Source of the DNA: Bacteroidales bacterium | Lineage (GTDB): Bacteria > Bacteroidota > Bacteroidia > Bacteroidales > Muribaculaceae | Direction of reading: 5' to 3' | Assembly (NCBI GenBank): GCA_004554255.1 | Contig: SFNC01000015.1 | Coordinates: forward strand, 1-28,067 | Length of the DNA: 28,067 nucleotides | Part shown: positions 1 to 7,528 of the stretch, one piece after another | How positions within the stretch are numbered: position 1 is the stretch's first letter | Layout of the letters: every line of letters starts with the position of its first letter | Notes under the pieces: generated by a model | What the model was told of the DNA's origin: nothing | The model's input: only the letters and a program-made list of their open reading frames with translations | The model's database searches: none | Program-made: the position numbers and the translations under genes

Positions 1-95
<95 letters not shown>

Positions 96-101
96 TTCAT
101 C

Positions 102-147
102 GATGGCCGGATGTCTCCCCCGAGACACCCGGCCATCACTTTTTATT
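102..147 (+). terminator. Rho-independent terminator after 5S rRNA
   Basis: A 16-bp stem (102-117 with 122-137, one A-C mismatch) closes on a 4-nt CCCC loop and is followed by a T-rich tract at 139-147. The position directly after the 5S gene fits the end of an rRNA operon. Confidence 0.9.
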
Positions 148-158
148 ACCCATGGCCT

Positions 159-404
159 GGCGCCCGCCCTCATGGCCTGGCGGCATCCCCATGGAGTGGC
201 GCCCTCCTCCCGCCTTTTACCTGCTCGGCATCCTGCCGCCTCTTGGCGTTCTGTATACTGCCGCCCCCTCCTTTGGCGCCCGCCCTCAAGTAGTGACGGC
301 ATCCCTATGGAGTGACGGCATCCTGTCGCCTTTTACCCGCTCGGCATCCTGCCGCCTCTTGGTGCCCTGTATACTGCCGCCCCCTCCTCTGGCGCCCGCC
401 CCAT
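159..404. repeat. 116-bp GC-rich tandem repeat, about two copies plus a partial third
   Basis: The motif GGCGCCCGCC occurs at 159, 275 and 391, exactly 116 bp apart. Between the anchors the copies align: CGCCTTTTAC at 211 and 327, CTCGGCATCCTGCCGCC at about 224 and 340, CTGTATACTGCCGCC at about 251 and 367. A decayed third copy continues to about 427, where GGCGGCAGGATACCGCC appears. The unit is built around GGCGGCA/TGCCGCC arms. No credible coding frame spans it, although frames stay open by composition. The gap 148-605 holds only this block, the small repeats below and the fadL-side terminator. Confidence 0.85.
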
Positions 405-482
405 GGATTGGCGGCAGGATACCGCCATTATCCCCCCCCTTACTCGCCCGGCCTCCTGCCGCTGAGACCTCTGTTTTGATCT

Positions 483-504
483 TATAAGTCATATAAGACT
501 TATA
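483..504. repeat. Perfect 8-bp inverted repeat (TATAAGTC / GACTTATA)
   Basis: TATAAGTC at 483-490 and GACTTATA at 497-504 are exact reverse complements separated by 6 nt. This could be a hairpin or an operator. No promoter is visible beside it, so its role is unknown. It marks the change from the GC-rich repeat block to an AT-richer stretch. Confidence 0.6.
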
Positions 505-511
505 CACTACG

Positions 512-529
512 TACGCCACATACGCCACA
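512..529. repeat. Two tandem copies of the 9-mer TACGCCACA
   Basis: TACGCCACA is repeated directly at 512-520 and 521-529 and is followed by TAAATTACT. It lies between the inverted repeat and the terminator hairpin of the fadL-like gene. No function can be assigned. Confidence 0.6.
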
Positions 530-555
530 TAAATTACTAACCCCCATAAACAGCA

Positions 556-585
556 GCAGCGCCGCCCCAAACGGGACGGCGCTGC
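556..585 (-). terminator. Terminator hairpin downstream of the FadL-like gene
   Basis: GCAGCGCCG (556-564) pairs with CGGCGCTGC (577-585), and CCC/GGG can extend the stem inside the loop. It starts 20 nt past the stop codon of the minus-strand gene at 606. On the minus strand it is followed by GCTGTTTATG, a weak T tract, so the stem is the main evidence. Confidence 0.6.
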
Positions 586-605
586 CGCTAATGCTACAAC
601 CTCTC

Positions 606-2009
606 TCAGAAGCTGTAGGACACGCCTATGGACGGGACAAAGGCGTGGACAGTATAGTCTGCGGTGAATTTACCGGTCGTAGAGAAGCCCATGTCCTTAA
701 TCGTCTGTTCCGGTAGCCCCGCGGCTTGCATACGCCCTATCATGCTTGCGCCAAGCATGTCAGGATACTCACAGCTCGCATTGTCGCTTCCTACGCCCGC
801 CGTATACATAAAGCCCAAGTCTATCGAGACCGCCGGCACAGGGCGGAACGAGAAGCCCACTGTAGGTTCAATCTTCGTCATGCCCGGAGTCTCGGGATTG
901 TAATAACTATCGTTCACCGGTGTGGCGTCCACCATCAGGCCGGCACGCAGGTCCAGGCGCTTCGTAAGCGCATATTGTGCGCCGAGGCTGAAGCACCAGG
1001 CATTGCTGTAATTTTTGGCGATATGCTGGTCGTACGGGTCAAGCTGGTCGGCCAGAAAGTCTATGTCAAGGGACTTGTATGCGCTCCAGCCCGTCAGCTT
1101 GGCATCGAAGGCCAGCGTCAGCTTGTCTATGGGCTTGTAGGACGCTCCGAAGCCCAACACCCACGGACACGGCATCTCTGCCGAGAAATTGGCGTTGTTT
1201 ATAAGGTCAAGGGTCTCGCCCAGCATGTTCTGCGCAACATTGTTGGCGTAGGTTACGGAAGCGTCTCCTTTTTTGACCTTCATGCCCATTTTGGTGCGGA
1301 AATTAACACCGAAACTCAGGTCCTTGTTGACGTTATACATCGCGCCAAAGTTGAATCCCACTGCGACGTCCGCCGTGCCTTTCAGGTTAACCGACGCCGG
1401 AGTAGTGGTCCCGAACTCGGGAGTCTGCGCCGGCAGCATACCCAATTTCTTCATCACCGCAATGGAGAGGTCTGCCGTCTCGGCAGTCACCAGTGCCTTG
1501 TTAAGGTCTACATTTCCCCACGTCACCATCACGCCGGCGCCGATGCTGAATTTGTCGTTGATGGCCCATGAGAGCGTGGGCTGGATGGTGTACACGCGCA
1601 GTTTCACGTCCTGGTTAAGCACTGCGCCCTTCCAGTTGTCGCCCCATGACACGCTGGAGCCGTAGGGCGTGTAGAAGCACACACCGGCCTTGAAATTATC
1701 GTAAATTTTAAAGCCCGTTCCGGCAAAAATCGGCGTGCTGATAGGGTAATCGACCTTGTACTTCATGCCGTCGTAGGTAGCCGAGCAATGGGCGCTTATG
1801 CCTGTGAATGACCCGGTTATCTCCAGCGTCTTGTCCATGTACGCCATACCGGCCGGATTGAAGAACATGCTCTCCGCACCAAGCTTCATTCCGATTCCGG
1901 TATGGGCCATGCCCAATTGTCTTGTAGACAGTGAGTTTACCTGATAGCCCTCTGCTGCAGCATTAAGGGTAACAGCGGCTGTCGCAGCCGCAAGGATTAG
2001 TCTTTTCAT
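606..2009 (-). CDS. OmpP1/FadL/TodX-family outer-membrane transporter
   Basis: This 467-residue protein is a predicted outer-membrane beta-barrel of the FadL family, whose members let hydrophobic compounds such as long-chain fatty acids cross the outer membrane. The N-terminus MKRLILAAATAAVTLNAAAE is a signal peptide. It is followed by the family pattern GYQVNSLSTRQLGMAHTG (the N-terminal plug region) and FFNPAGMAYM, the NPAG motif of the family. Length fits FadL (about 420-470). The chain ends in GVSYSF with a C-terminal Phe, as expected for a barrel inserted by BamA. It is transcribed alone: a complete promoter lies at 2048-2079 and a hairpin follows at 556-585. The substrate cannot be read from sequence; Bacteroidota have many FadL paralogues, so I give no gene symbol. 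Confidence 0.9.
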   Translation of the reverse strand: MKRLILAAATAAVTLNAAAEGYQVNSLSTRQLGMAHTGIGMKLGAESMFFNPAGMAYMDKTLEITGSFTGISAHCSATYDGMKYKVDYPISTPIFAGTGFKIYDNFKAGVCFYTPYGSSVSWGDNWKGAVLNQDVKLRVYTIQPTLSWAINDKFSIGAGVMVTWGNVDLNKALVTAETADLSIAVMKKLGMLPAQTPEFGTTTPASVNLKGTADVAVGFNFGAMYNVNKDLSFGVNFRTKMGMKVKKGDASVTYANNVAQNMLGETLDLINNANFSAEMPCPWVLGFGASYKPIDKLTLAFDAKLTGWSAYKSLDIDFLADQLDPYDQHIAKNYSNAWCFSLGAQYALTKRLDLRAGLMVDATPVNDSYYNPETPGMTKIEPTVGFSFRPVPAVSIDLGFMYTAGVGSDNASCEYPDMLGASMIGRMQAAGLPEQTIKDMGFSTTGKFTADYTVHAFVPSIGVSYSF

Positions 2010-2047
2010 CTTAAATAATTGTACCTATGTTAAATGTTAGAACGGGG

Positions 2048-2079
2048 CAAAGTTACGCAGTTTATTCCAAAACGACAAA
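2048..2079 (-). promoter_or_regulatory. Bacteroidota sigma-A promoter for the FadL-like gene
   Basis: Read on the minus strand, TTTG (2079-2076), a 20-bp spacer and TAACTTTG (2055-2048) match the Bacteroidota -33/-7 consensus exactly. Transcription would start near 2042, giving a leader of about 30 nt before the ATG at 2009. Confidence 0.8.
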
Positions 2080-2192
2080 TAATATCCCATTTTGACCAAC
2101 ATTTACAGCCTTATTGGCAATTTAAACCTATATTAATAGCTCCAAAACCCCGAAATTTTATCCCTGCGGCGCTATTTGTCGCGAAAATGTTG

Positions 2193-2200
2193 TATCTTTG
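2193..2200 (+). promoter_or_regulatory. -7 box for the sigma-54 activator operon
   Basis: TATCTTTG matches the Bacteroidota TAnnTTTG -7 element and lies 39 nt before the ATG at 2239. The nearest upstream TTTG (2175-2178) is only 14 bp away, too close for a normal -33 box, so only the -7 half is supported. Confidence 0.6.
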
Positions 2201-2238
2201 CAAGATAATAGCGGTGTGCAAGTGCAAATACCGCAAAA

Positions 2239-3480
2239 ATGTATAAACCAGTGAGTCCGCAACAACATATTTTGGCGCACGGCGACATGGCCGGGGCGTC
2301 GGGCGCGGAGGTGCAGGCGGCACGTTTGCGCTTCGGCATTATTGGTACGGCGCCGGCGCTGATTGCGGCGGTGTCGCGCGCGGTGCGCGTGGCTCCGATT
2401 GACCTTTCCGTGCTCGTGACCGGCGAAAGCGGCGCCGGAAAGGAGTTTTTCCCGCAGATTATTCATGCCTATAGTTCGCGTAAGCATGCAAAATACATCG
2501 CCGTAAACTGCGGCGCAATCCCCGAGGGCACGATAGATTCCGAACTCTTCGGACACGAAAAAGGCTCGTTTACAGGCGCCGTAGCATCGCGAAAAGGATA
2601 TTTCGAGGAGGCCGACGGCGGTACCATTTTCCTGGACGAGGTCGCCGAGCTGCCCCTCACCACCCAGGCCCGCCTGCTGCGCGTACTGGAGTCCGGCGAG
2701 TTCCTGAAGGTTGGCTCAAGCACTGTGCAGAAAACGAATATCCGCGTGGTCGCCGCCACGAACGTGGACCTGCCCAAGGCCATTGCCGAGGGAAAATTCC
2801 GCGAGGACCTGTATTACCGCCTCTCCACAATACAGATTACGGTGCCCCCGTTGCGCGACCGCGGCAACGACATCATGCTGCTGGCGCGGAAATTCGCCGG
2901 AGATTTCGCCGAGCGCTACCGCATGCCGCAGACGTCATTCAGCGATGACGCCCGTTCCGCCCTGCTCCACTACCGCTGGCCCGGTAATGTCCGGCAGCTC
3001 AAGAATATAATAGAGCAGATTTCGCTTTTCGAGGCCGGCAACACCGTCAATGCCGCCACGTTGGCGCAGTATCTGCCGGCTGTCACCGACTCGTACATGC
3101 CCGCGTGCTCCACGGACAACAGCCACAGCTACGAGCGCGAGCGCGAGATGCTCTTTAACATGATCTTCTCGCTGCGCGAAAAGATTGACGACCTTACGTC
3201 ACGCCTCGATGCAGCATCCACCCCGCTCACCGAGACTGTCTCTGTGGACGACAGCCAGATTGTCACGCACCACGCCCCTCCCGTGGCACCGTGTGTCCCC
3301 GCCCTCACAAATTACGGCAGAATAGAGGCCGTGACGCCCCAGACCGGCGAGAAGCAGAAAATCGCCGAGGTGCTGCGACGGCAGAACGGTCGCCGCAAGG
3401 CCGCCGCCGAGGAGCTGGGAATCTCCGAGCGAACGCTATACCGCAAGATTCGCGAATACGGCCTGGACGGAATAAACTGA
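2239..3480 (+). CDS. Sigma-54-dependent transcriptional activator (AAA+ and Fis-type HTH)
   Basis: A 413-residue bacterial enhancer-binding protein that would use ATP hydrolysis to open promoters held by RNA polymerase with sigma-54. The AAA+ domain spans about residues 36-275: Walker A GESGAGKE at 62-69, sigma-54 contact loop GSFTGA at 109-114 (Ser in place of the common Ala), Walker B GGTIFLDE ending at 134, and the sensor region RYRWPGNVRQLKN-like segment HYRWPGNVRQLKN near 250. A Fis-type helix-turn-helix occupies about 373-411 (GRRKAAAEELGISERTLYRK). Only about 35 residues precede the AAA+ core, so there is no receiver, PAS or GAF input domain, as in PspF. It is the first gene of a run with lptE, a TPR-like protein and secG, an arrangement I know from other Bacteroidales. 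Target genes are unknown. Confidence 0.93.
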   Translation: MYKPVSPQQHILAHGDMAGASGAEVQAARLRFGIIGTAPALIAAVSRAVRVAPIDLSVLVTGESGAGKEFFPQIIHAYSSRKHAKYIAVNCGAIPEGTIDSELFGHEKGSFTGAVASRKGYFEEADGGTIFLDEVAELPLTTQARLLRVLESGEFLKVGSSTVQKTNIRVVAATNVDLPKAIAEGKFREDLYYRLSTIQITVPPLRDRGNDIMLLARKFAGDFAERYRMPQTSFSDDARSALLHYRWPGNVRQLKNIIEQISLFEAGNTVNAATLAQYLPAVTDSYMPACSTDNSHSYEREREMLFNMIFSLREKIDDLTSRLDAASTPLTETVSVDDSQIVTHHAPPVAPCVPALTNYGRIEAVTPQTGEKQKIAEVLRRQNGRRKAAAEELGISERTLYRKIREYGLDGIN

Positions 3481-3520
3481 CTATCACCTCAATTCCTCTG
3501 ACTAATAAATATTTACCACA

Positions 3521-4033
3521 TTGAAAACCCGCATTGTCATACTTCTCGCCTGCATCATCGGCTGTTTCTCCACCGCCTGCGTGCCGTCATTCAAGCTGAA
3601 CGGCTCCGCGCTGGACTACACCGTATATAAAACCATACGTGTCAGCGAATTCCCCATTCGCGCCGCGCTGGTTTATGCGCCGCTGCAGCAGATATTCGAG
3701 AACAAACTTCTGGACTATGTCCAGCGCAACACGCGTCTGCAGACCACCGACGGGGCGTCAGACCTCGAGATAGAAGGCGAAATCACCGGCTACAGCCTGT
3801 CGCCGCAGGCCGTTACCGAGGACGCCTACGCATCCAAGACGCGCCTCACCATCACCGTGCGCGTAAAATATATTGACAATCGCAAGGACACCAACAACGT
3901 GGACCAGAGTTTCTCGGCCTATCGCGACTTCGATGCCACGGAGCTGCTTATAGACGTCCAGGACCAGCTGTGCGAGGAAATTTGCAACGACCTGGTAGAC
4001 CTCATTTTCAACGCCACCCTTGGTAACTGGTAA
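3521..4033 (+). CDS. lptE: LptE-like outer-membrane LPS assembly lipoprotein, TTG start
   Basis: A 170-residue secreted lipoprotein resembling the Bacteroidota LptE family. LptE plugs the LptD barrel and helps place lipopolysaccharide in the outer leaflet. The N-terminus MKTRIVILLACIIGCFSTAC is a lipoprotein signal; either C15 (IIGC) or C20 (STAC) could be lipidated. The core contains the family features of an alternating beta/alpha fold, with FENKLLDYVQRNTRLQ (helix) and DLEIEGEITGYSLSP (strand) followed by the long strand of RLTITVRVKY. The start is TTG: an in-frame stop (TAA at 3506) lies just upstream and no ATG in this frame would keep the signal peptide. The gap to the preceding activator gene is 40 bp. 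LptC, another part of the same transport bridge, is encoded at 23188-23871. Confidence 0.82.
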   Translation: MKTRIVILLACIIGCFSTACVPSFKLNGSALDYTVYKTIRVSEFPIRAALVYAPLQQIFENKLLDYVQRNTRLQTTDGASDLEIEGEITGYSLSPQAVTEDAYASKTRLTITVRVKYIDNRKDTNNVDQSFSAYRDFDATELLIDVQDQLCEEICNDLVDLIFNATLGNW

Positions 4034-4059
4034 CAAACAGAGAATCAAAATAATACACC

Positions 4060-4824
4060 ATGAAATCTCCGACTCCGCATCCATATTTCCCGTATCCGGC
4101 GATGAAGCTGCTGAAAGAGCACCGAGACGAGCTGGATGCCGCACGCATCGCGACGCTGAAACAGAGCGTGGCGCTGAATTCCGCCGACCCGCGCGCCGTG
4201 GCGCTGTTTGTGGACCTTGACGGCGATGACTGGATGCACATCTACCCGGCCGCCGAGGAGGCCGTGCCCCTCACCACGGGAGAGGCCATAGACACCTTCC
4301 TGGAGACATACGGGCACTCCTCGCCGCAGGAGGACGCGCTGCTGGAGCGGATGATTTTCAACCCGGTGCTGGATTACTCGGAGGTCCTTGCCGCCAACGA
4401 GGCTCCCGCGCCTGCCGGCGCCGACAGCCAGGACCCCCTTATCTCCGCCTTCCTGGAGAGCCACCCCGTGGCACAGCCGGCCGCTCCGCTCCCCGAATCG
4501 CGCCCGCAGCCTATCGCGGAAGTCCGCCCGGACCCCATCACGGAATCTCATCCCGAACCCGTCGCAGAGCCGGCGCCAAAACCCGCTCCCAAACCGGCAG
4601 CTGCAACAGCTCCTGCCGCCGAACAACCCTCGCTTTCCGAGTCTTTGGCACAGATTTTCATCCGTCAGGGCCGATATGAGCGCGCTTTTGAGATTATTTC
4701 CGCTTTAAATTTGAAAAATCCGGAAAAAAGTATTTACTTTGCAGACCAATTGCGTTTTTTGCAGAAGGTAATCGCCTTGCAGCAGCGCCGCGCTGCCTCC
4801 GCAGGCGCCAAAAATCAGTCCTGA
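4060..4824 (+). CDS. Conserved Bacteroidales protein with Pro/Ala-rich linker and TPR-like C-terminus
   Basis: A 254-residue cytoplasmic protein with no signal peptide or membrane segment. Three parts are visible: an N-terminal region of about 110 residues rich in acidic and aliphatic residues (with LLKEHRDELDAARIATLKQS), a low-complexity linker of about residues 110-190 rich in Pro, Ala and Glu with repeated PEP/PKP/PxP turns, and a compact C-terminal helix pair SLAQIFIRQGRYERAFEIIS followed by ALNLKNPEKSIYFADQLRFL. That last part looks like a single tetratricopeptide-type unit and is the most conserved-looking segment. It lies 26 bp after lptE and 76 bp before secG, a position such proteins hold in other Bacteroidales. 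The biochemical role is unknown; a link to envelope biogenesis is only inferred from its neighbours. Confidence 0.85.
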   Translation: MKSPTPHPYFPYPAMKLLKEHRDELDAARIATLKQSVALNSADPRAVALFVDLDGDDWMHIYPAAEEAVPLTTGEAIDTFLETYGHSSPQEDALLERMIFNPVLDYSEVLAANEAPAPAGADSQDPLISAFLESHPVAQPAAPLPESRPQPIAEVRPDPITESHPEPVAEPAPKPAPKPAAATAPAAEQPSLSESLAQIFIRQGRYERAFEIISALNLKNPEKSIYFADQLRFLQKVIALQQRRAASAGAKNQS

Positions 4825-4900
4825 AACACTGCTCTACCTCTGCCGAAATCGTGTTTTTAACAGAAAATATAACAATAAACTTAATCAATAATAATTAAAG

Positions 4901-5275
4901 ATGTTTATAGTAAGTGTAATCCTGACAGTGATTGTATCTGTCCTGATGATCCTGATTGTGTTGGTACAGAAATCCAAAGGCGGTGGTCTGTCGTCCCAGT
5001 TCGGCGGCGGTAACCAGGTCCTTGGCGTACGCGGCACCAACACCTTCCTGGAGAAGACAACATGGACTCTCGCTGTCCTGATACTTGTTCTTTCCGTAGT
5101 CTGTGCCTACACTATGCCCGGCAAGGCTGACGCCAGCGCTGTTCGCGCCGACGCCAAAGAGGTAGCAACCGCTCCCGCTCCCGCACAGGCCAACCAATTC
5201 GACACCAACGCCAAGCCCGCAGCAACCCCCGCGGCTACTCCCGCTCCCGCTGCTGCACCCGCTGAAGCAAAATAA
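4901..5275 (+). CDS. secG: Preprotein translocase subunit SecG
   Basis: SecG is the small accessory subunit of the SecYEG channel in the inner membrane. The 124-residue protein shows the family layout: membrane helix 1 at about 2-21, then the conserved loop LVQKSKGGGLSSQFGG and FLEKTTW, then membrane helix 2 at about 50-68. After residue 70 comes an Ala/Pro-rich tail (about 55 residues with repeated PAPA and ATPA units), longer than in Escherichia coli SecG (110 residues) and typical of Bacteroidota. The gene follows the TPR-like gene in the same direction. The 219 bp after it (5276-5494) contain no gene but end in the 21-bp repeats described below. Confidence 0.95.
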   Translation: MFIVSVILTVIVSVLMILIVLVQKSKGGGLSSQFGGGNQVLGVRGTNTFLEKTTWTLAVLILVLSVVCAYTMPGKADASAVRADAKEVATAPAPAQANQFDTNAKPAATPAATPAPAAAPAEAK

Positions 5276-5439
5276 TCCCGCCGGAGGGTATCCGGAACGG
5301 TCTTATACAGGCCGACAGACTGTTCGCGGCCTGTTGGCCTTGACGCGTATACAAAGGATTCCAAAGTGACCACATGGCCCGGTATGCGCCTCGCTAAGGT
5401 GAAGGGAATATCCGGTAAAGTATAAGAGGATATACGGTT

Positions 5440-5510
5440 AAGGATATGATAACGCCCCGCCAAGGATTTGTAAACCAACCGAAAGGATTAGTAAATGAAC
5501 CGCAAGGATT
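5440..5510 (+). repeat. About 21-bp direct repeats (AAGGAT) running into the U32 gene start
   Basis: AAGGATT occurs at 5462, 5483 and 5504, exactly 21 bp apart, and a weaker AAGGATA at 5440 is 22 bp further up. The units at 5462 and 5483 also share GTAAA and AACCG (compare 5462-5481 with 5483-5502). The unit at 5483 provides AAAGGA 7 nt before the ATG at 5495, a Shine-Dalgarno-like sequence; the last unit is inside the coding region. Confidence 0.7.
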
Positions 5511-6763
5511 TTGAAATCATGGCCCCTGTGGGCTCTTACGAGAGCCTCCATGCCGCTATTGCCGCCGGTGCCGACGCGGTATACTTCGGTATCGGCGGGC
5601 TGAATATGCGCTCGCGGTCAAGCGTAAACTTTACGCTCGACGACCTCCGCGCCATCGCCGCCGAGTGCCGCGAGCACGGTGTAAAGACTTACCTCACCCT
5701 CAATATCGTGCTGTACGACAACGACCTGGAGGCGGCGCGCGCCACGGTGGATGCCGCCCTCGAGGCCGGAATCTCCGCGATTATCGCCGCAGATATGGCC
5801 ATAATTCTGTATGCGCGCTCGGTGGGGATGGAGGTGCACATGTCCACACAGGTGAATATCACTAATTATGAGGCGCTTAAGTTCTACAGTCAGTGGGCCG
5901 ACGTGATGGTCCTTGCCCGTGAGCTGAATATGGACCAGGTGGCCGAGATACACCGTCGTATGGTGGCCGAAGACCTCCGCGGTCCGTCGGGACGCCCCGT
6001 GGCCATAGAGATGTTCTGCCACGGCGCGCTGTGCATGGCCGTTTCGGGCAAGTGCTACATGTCGCTGCACCAGATGGACTCCAGTGCCAACCGCGGCGCC
6101 TGCACGCAGATCTGCCGTCGCGCCTACACCCTCACCGACAGCGATACCGGCGAGCAGATAGAGGTGAATAACAAGTATCTGATGTCGCCCAAGGACCTGA
6201 AAACCATACACTTCCTTAACAAGATGGTGGACGCCGGCGTGCGTGTCTTCAAAATCGAGGGCCGCGCCCGCGGACCCGAGTATGTGCGCCGTACCGTGGA
6301 GGTTTACAACGAGGCTTTGCTGGCCATCTGCGACGGCTCTTACGCCACAGAAGCCATGATTGCCGACTGGGACGAGCGCCTCGCGCAGGTCTTCAACCGC
6401 GGCTTCTGGGACGGATATTACCAGGGTCAGAGGTTAGGCGAATGGTCGCGCAAATACGGCTCGTCGGCAACCCGCGTAAAGCAGTATATCGCCAAGGGTG
6501 TCAAGTACTTCTCGCGGATTGGCGTGGGCGAGTTCATCATGGAGGCCGGCGAGCTAAACGTCGGCGACGAGGTGGTTATCACCGGTCCCACCACCGGCGC
6601 GCTGATAGTGAAGGTGGAGGACATACAGGTAAACTGCAAATCGGTGCCCAAGGCTGTGAAGGGCGACGCATTCTCCATCGCCGTGCCCGCCAAAATCCGC
6701 CCCTCCGACCGCCTTTACCGCTGGGCCGAGACGGCTTGTGCCCCGCGCCACGAAAGATTTTAA
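5495..6763 (+). CDS. Peptidase U32 family protein, TrhP (YegQ)-like tRNA hydroxylation enzyme
   Basis: A 422-residue U32 protein. Despite the name, bacterial members of the YegQ/TrhP and RlhA groups act in RNA hydroxylation; TrhP makes 5-hydroxyuridine at the tRNA wobble position. The barrel begins at EIMAPVGSYESLHAAIAAGA. The U32 signature EMFCHGALCMAVSGKC lies near residues 170-185, and RGACTQICRR gives further cysteines, consistent with an iron-sulfur site. KYLMSPKDLKTI and VRVFKIEGRARGPEYV are typical of the family. The C-terminal 90 residues form a small beta-barrel (VGEFIMEAGELNVGDEV). The ATG at 5495 is preceded by AAAGGA. Substrate (tRNA or 23S rRNA) is not decided by sequence. Three further genes follow in the same direction. 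Confidence 0.88.
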   Translation: MNRKDFEIMAPVGSYESLHAAIAAGADAVYFGIGGLNMRSRSSVNFTLDDLRAIAAECREHGVKTYLTLNIVLYDNDLEAARATVDAALEAGISAIIAADMAIILYARSVGMEVHMSTQVNITNYEALKFYSQWADVMVLARELNMDQVAEIHRRMVAEDLRGPSGRPVAIEMFCHGALCMAVSGKCYMSLHQMDSSANRGACTQICRRAYTLTDSDTGEQIEVNNKYLMSPKDLKTIHFLNKMVDAGVRVFKIEGRARGPEYVRRTVEVYNEALLAICDGSYATEAMIADWDERLAQVFNRGFWDGYYQGQRLGEWSRKYGSSATRVKQYIAKGVKYFSRIGVGEFIMEAGELNVGDEVVITGPTTGALIVKVEDIQVNCKSVPKAVKGDAFSIAVPAKIRPSDRLYRWAETACAPRHERF

Positions 6764-6824
6764 ACAGCGGTGTAAACATAATTTACGCCGGCTTTAACAT
6801 ACAACGTATCAAACAATTAGGACA

Positions 6825-7118
6825 ATGAAAGACTTTGCCAACTGGTGCCGCAGATATATCAGCGTAGTAGTGCTGATAGTTATTGGTGTGCTGATATACA
6901 TGGTGTTTTTCAGCGATAATTCCATGTCGCGGGTGTACGCCTACAACCGCACCATTGACTCGCTGAAGCACGAAATTGCCGTGCAGACAGACACCATGAA
7001 GTACTACAACAGGCTGAATCACGAGCTTGACAACCGCAACCCCGAGGCCATAGAGCGCGTGGTGCGCGAGAACTTCAACATGTGCCGCGAGGACGAGGAA
7101 GTCTTTATATGCCGCTGA
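6825..7118 (+). CDS. FtsB/DivIC-like septum formation initiator protein
   Basis: A 97-residue single-pass membrane protein of the FtsB/DivIC group, part of the FtsQ-FtsL-FtsB divisome subcomplex that triggers septal wall synthesis. A short cytoplasmic start (MKDFANWCRRY) leads into one membrane helix (about 12-30, ISVVVLIVIGVLIYMVFF), a coiled-coil stretch (about 38-70, NRTIDSLKHEIAVQTDTMKY) and the conserved C-terminal pattern NPEAIERVVRENFNMCREDE, equivalent to the ...E..AR..........E.. end of FtsB proteins. It lies 61 bp after the U32 gene and 29 bp before the next gene. Confidence 0.88.
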   Translation: MKDFANWCRRYISVVVLIVIGVLIYMVFFSDNSMSRVYAYNRTIDSLKHEIAVQTDTMKYYNRLNHELDNRNPEAIERVVRENFNMCREDEEVFICR

Positions 7119-7147
7119 TGCGTTTAATCTTATAACCAACGACTTAC

Positions 7148-7528
7148 ATGAACACAAGCACAAAAACAGCCCTGGAATGGGTACTGTATCTCGGACTTAT
7201 TTTAGTAGCCATCGGCTGCCTGCTGCCCCTGATTATGGGGCCGCGCACCGAGCTGTACAAATACGTATTCAGCGCCGGAGCAGTGCTGCATCTGATAGGG
7301 CGTATAGCCTTGCCCTATCGCGGGCCGTATCTGCGCGTAAAGCGCCTGAGCCGCATCCTGGTGTGGAGCGGACTGTTCTACTGCGCGGGCGCGTTTTTCA
7401 TGTTCTACACCACTAATCCGCAGGACTGGCTGGCGTTTGTGCTCGCCGGTGCAGTGATACAGTGCTACGTCTCCATAGTTATGCCGCGCGCCATACGCAA
7501 GAGCGAGCAGGAAAGGACCGGAAAATGA
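7148..7528 (+). CDS. Small four-helix inner-membrane protein of unknown function
   Basis: A 126-residue protein with about four hydrophobic segments (roughly 9-30, 38-56, 72-92, 97-115), a basic loop between the second and third (PYRGPYLRVKRLSR) and a charged tail (RAIRKSEQERTGK). I do not recognise a named family. It sits between the FtsB-like gene (29 bp gap) and the HAD gene; its TGA stop overlaps the next ATG (ATGA), which suggests translational coupling. Confidence 0.8.
   Translation: MNTSTKTALEWVLYLGLILVAIGCLLPLIMGPRTELYKYVFSAGAVLHLIGRIALPYRGPYLRVKRLSRILVWSGLFYCAGAFFMFYTTNPQDWLAFVLAGAVIQCYVSIVMPRAIRKSEQERTGK

Noticed and set aside
286..570. A 94-codon minus-strand frame in the 116-bp repeat block
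   Set aside because: The frame runs through tandem repeats and through the terminator hairpin; its VAYVAYVVY part comes from the 9-mer repeat. There is no promoter or conserved feature.
5309..5340. Hairpin AGGCCGACAG/CTGTTGGCCT as the secG terminator
   Set aside because: The stem is good (one G-T pair) but no T tract follows (TGACGCG), so I do not call it a terminator.
7462..7524. Earlier start for the HAD phosphatase
   Set aside because: The additional 21 residues are read from within the previous gene, while the ATG at 7525 shows a 4-bp stop/start overlap and starts the protein just before motif I.
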